Assembly: GCA_021850555.1 (NCBI GenBank)
Contig: JAJZLX010000562.1
Location: forward strand, 1 to 10,422
Source: Pseudomonadota bacterium
GTDB lineage: Bacteria > Pseudomonadota > Gammaproteobacteria > Steroidobacterales > Steroidobacteraceae
Length of the DNA: 10,422 bases
Direction: 5' to 3'
The translations under genes were made by a program, and so were the position numbers. Shown here piece by piece: positions 7,515 through 10,422 of the stretch; position 1 is the first letter of the stretch; the number at the start of each line of letters is the position of its first letter. Below the pieces are notes generated by a model. The model did not search any database, was not told the origin of the DNA, and worked only from the letters and a program-made list of their open reading frames with translations.

Positions 7515-7622
7515 GCCCAATTGGGCGCGCCGCCCAGGCCCTCCCTGGCGGCAGGGCACCCAGCCCGGCCCGTCCCGGCCGGTCGTTCGCGCGGATCGAC
7601 GACACATCAAGTGTCGTCGATC
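7515..7622. repeat. Cluster of three dyads in the convergent M48-purA gap
   Basis: There are three hairpin-forming dyads. The first is a perfect palindrome GCCCAATTGGGC at 7515-7526. The second is a GC stem with one bulged C (7529-7538 with 7544-7552). The third is a perfect 12-bp stem, GATCGACGACAC with GTGTCGTCGATC, at 7594-7605 and 7611-7622 with a 5-nt loop. None is followed by a T-tract on either strand, so a canonical intrinsic terminator is not supported. They may still help end or protect the convergent transcripts. Confidence 0.6.
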
Positions 7623-7635
7623 AAGACTCCGCGCT

Positions 7636-7666
7636 CACCCCCCCGCGATGGAACGGATCAAGCGGC

Positions 7667-7669
<3 letters not shown>
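7636..7669. repeat. 34-bp direct repeat, copy 2 (overlaps the purA stop codon)
   Basis: An exact copy of 7476-7509. Its last three bases are the purA TGA stop on the - strand. Read in the protease frame, this copy continues through LNRTGV to a TGA at 7684-7686, inside purA. That suggests the protease gene once ended here, overlapping purA, before the duplication. Confidence 0.95.
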
Positions 7670-10282
<2,613 letters not shown>

Positions 10283-10318
10283 CTGGTGCTTCCAGGCACG
10301 GGCATATCAAGTCACGAC

Positions 10319-10422
10319 TCACTCGGCCGACGGCTCCGCGCTCTCCTCGTCCGTGGTCAGACGGACGTTGCGTGCGGGCACGACCGTGGAAATGGCGTGC
10401 TTGTAGACCATCTGGCTGACGC
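10319..10422 (-). CDS. hfq: RNA chaperone Hfq, C-terminal part (partial, 5' end outside window)
   Basis: The last 33 codons of hfq, entering from the right edge and ending at TGA 10321-10319. The visible [19 protein letters not shown] contains the Sm2 motif YKHA, which helps form the hexamer and its RNA-binding surface. A short acidic tail ending EESAEPSAE follows, typical of the variable Hfq C-terminus. Hfq mediates small-RNA pairing with mRNA. hflX starts 36 bp downstream on the same strand, the usual hfq-hflX order, so the two are probably co-transcribed with purA. Confidence 0.97.
   Translation of the reverse strand, partial: VSQMVYKHAISTVVPARNVRLTTDEESAEPSAE

Noticed and set aside
7594..7622. 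Intrinsic terminator for the protease gene or purA
   Set aside because: The stem is perfect, but neither strand has a following T-run, so it is reported as a dyad only.

Overview
The window is GC-rich DNA with dense coding and long shadow reading frames on both strands. It fits a high-GC proteobacterium, most likely a gammaproteobacterium. Evidence is the hfq-hflX-purA cluster, an outer membrane with a TonB receptor and a porin, and a sigma-54 regulatory system. I cannot name a genus.

Left half, + strand (1-6233): this looks like an alcohol/aldehyde oxidation locus. It begins with the last 48 codons of a Fis-type (HTH_8) DNA-binding domain, the usual C-terminus of a sigma-54 enhancer-binding activator of the AcoR/EatR kind. 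Then come a secreted beta-barrel porin (479-1807), a TonB-dependent receptor resembling the PQQ importer PqqU/YncD (1976-4120), an AldB/ExaC-type aldehyde dehydrogenase (4325-5845) and a small DUF779 protein (5856-6233) with a Cys-Cys motif. The porin and the dehydrogenase each sit about 40 nt behind an almost identical sigma-54 promoter (TGGCATG[G/C]CGCTTGCA). A 28-bp dyad just after the activator gene is a candidate activator-binding site. The inferred logic is that an outer-membrane pore admits the alcohol or other small substrate, the receptor imports PQQ for a periplasmic quinoprotein alcohol dehydrogenase encoded elsewhere, and the cytoplasmic dehydrogenase with its DUF779 partner removes the aldehyde. 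The quinoprotein itself is not in this window.

Middle (6282-7514, + strand): a polytopic M48 (Ste24/CAAX-protease-type) zinc metalloprotease. It converges on purA. The convergent gap (7515-7666) holds three dyads and an exact 34-bp direct repeat. One repeat copy is the 3' end of the protease gene and the other supplies the purA stop codon, which indicates a local duplication/insertion.

Right part, - strand (7667-10422): hfq (partial), hflX and purA in that order, probably one operon. hflKC, which normally lie between hflX and purA, are absent. hflX is split into two frames at about 10038/10039 in a way that fits loss of 26 bp, removing a conserved N-terminal-domain segment and leaving an intact GTPase part downstream.
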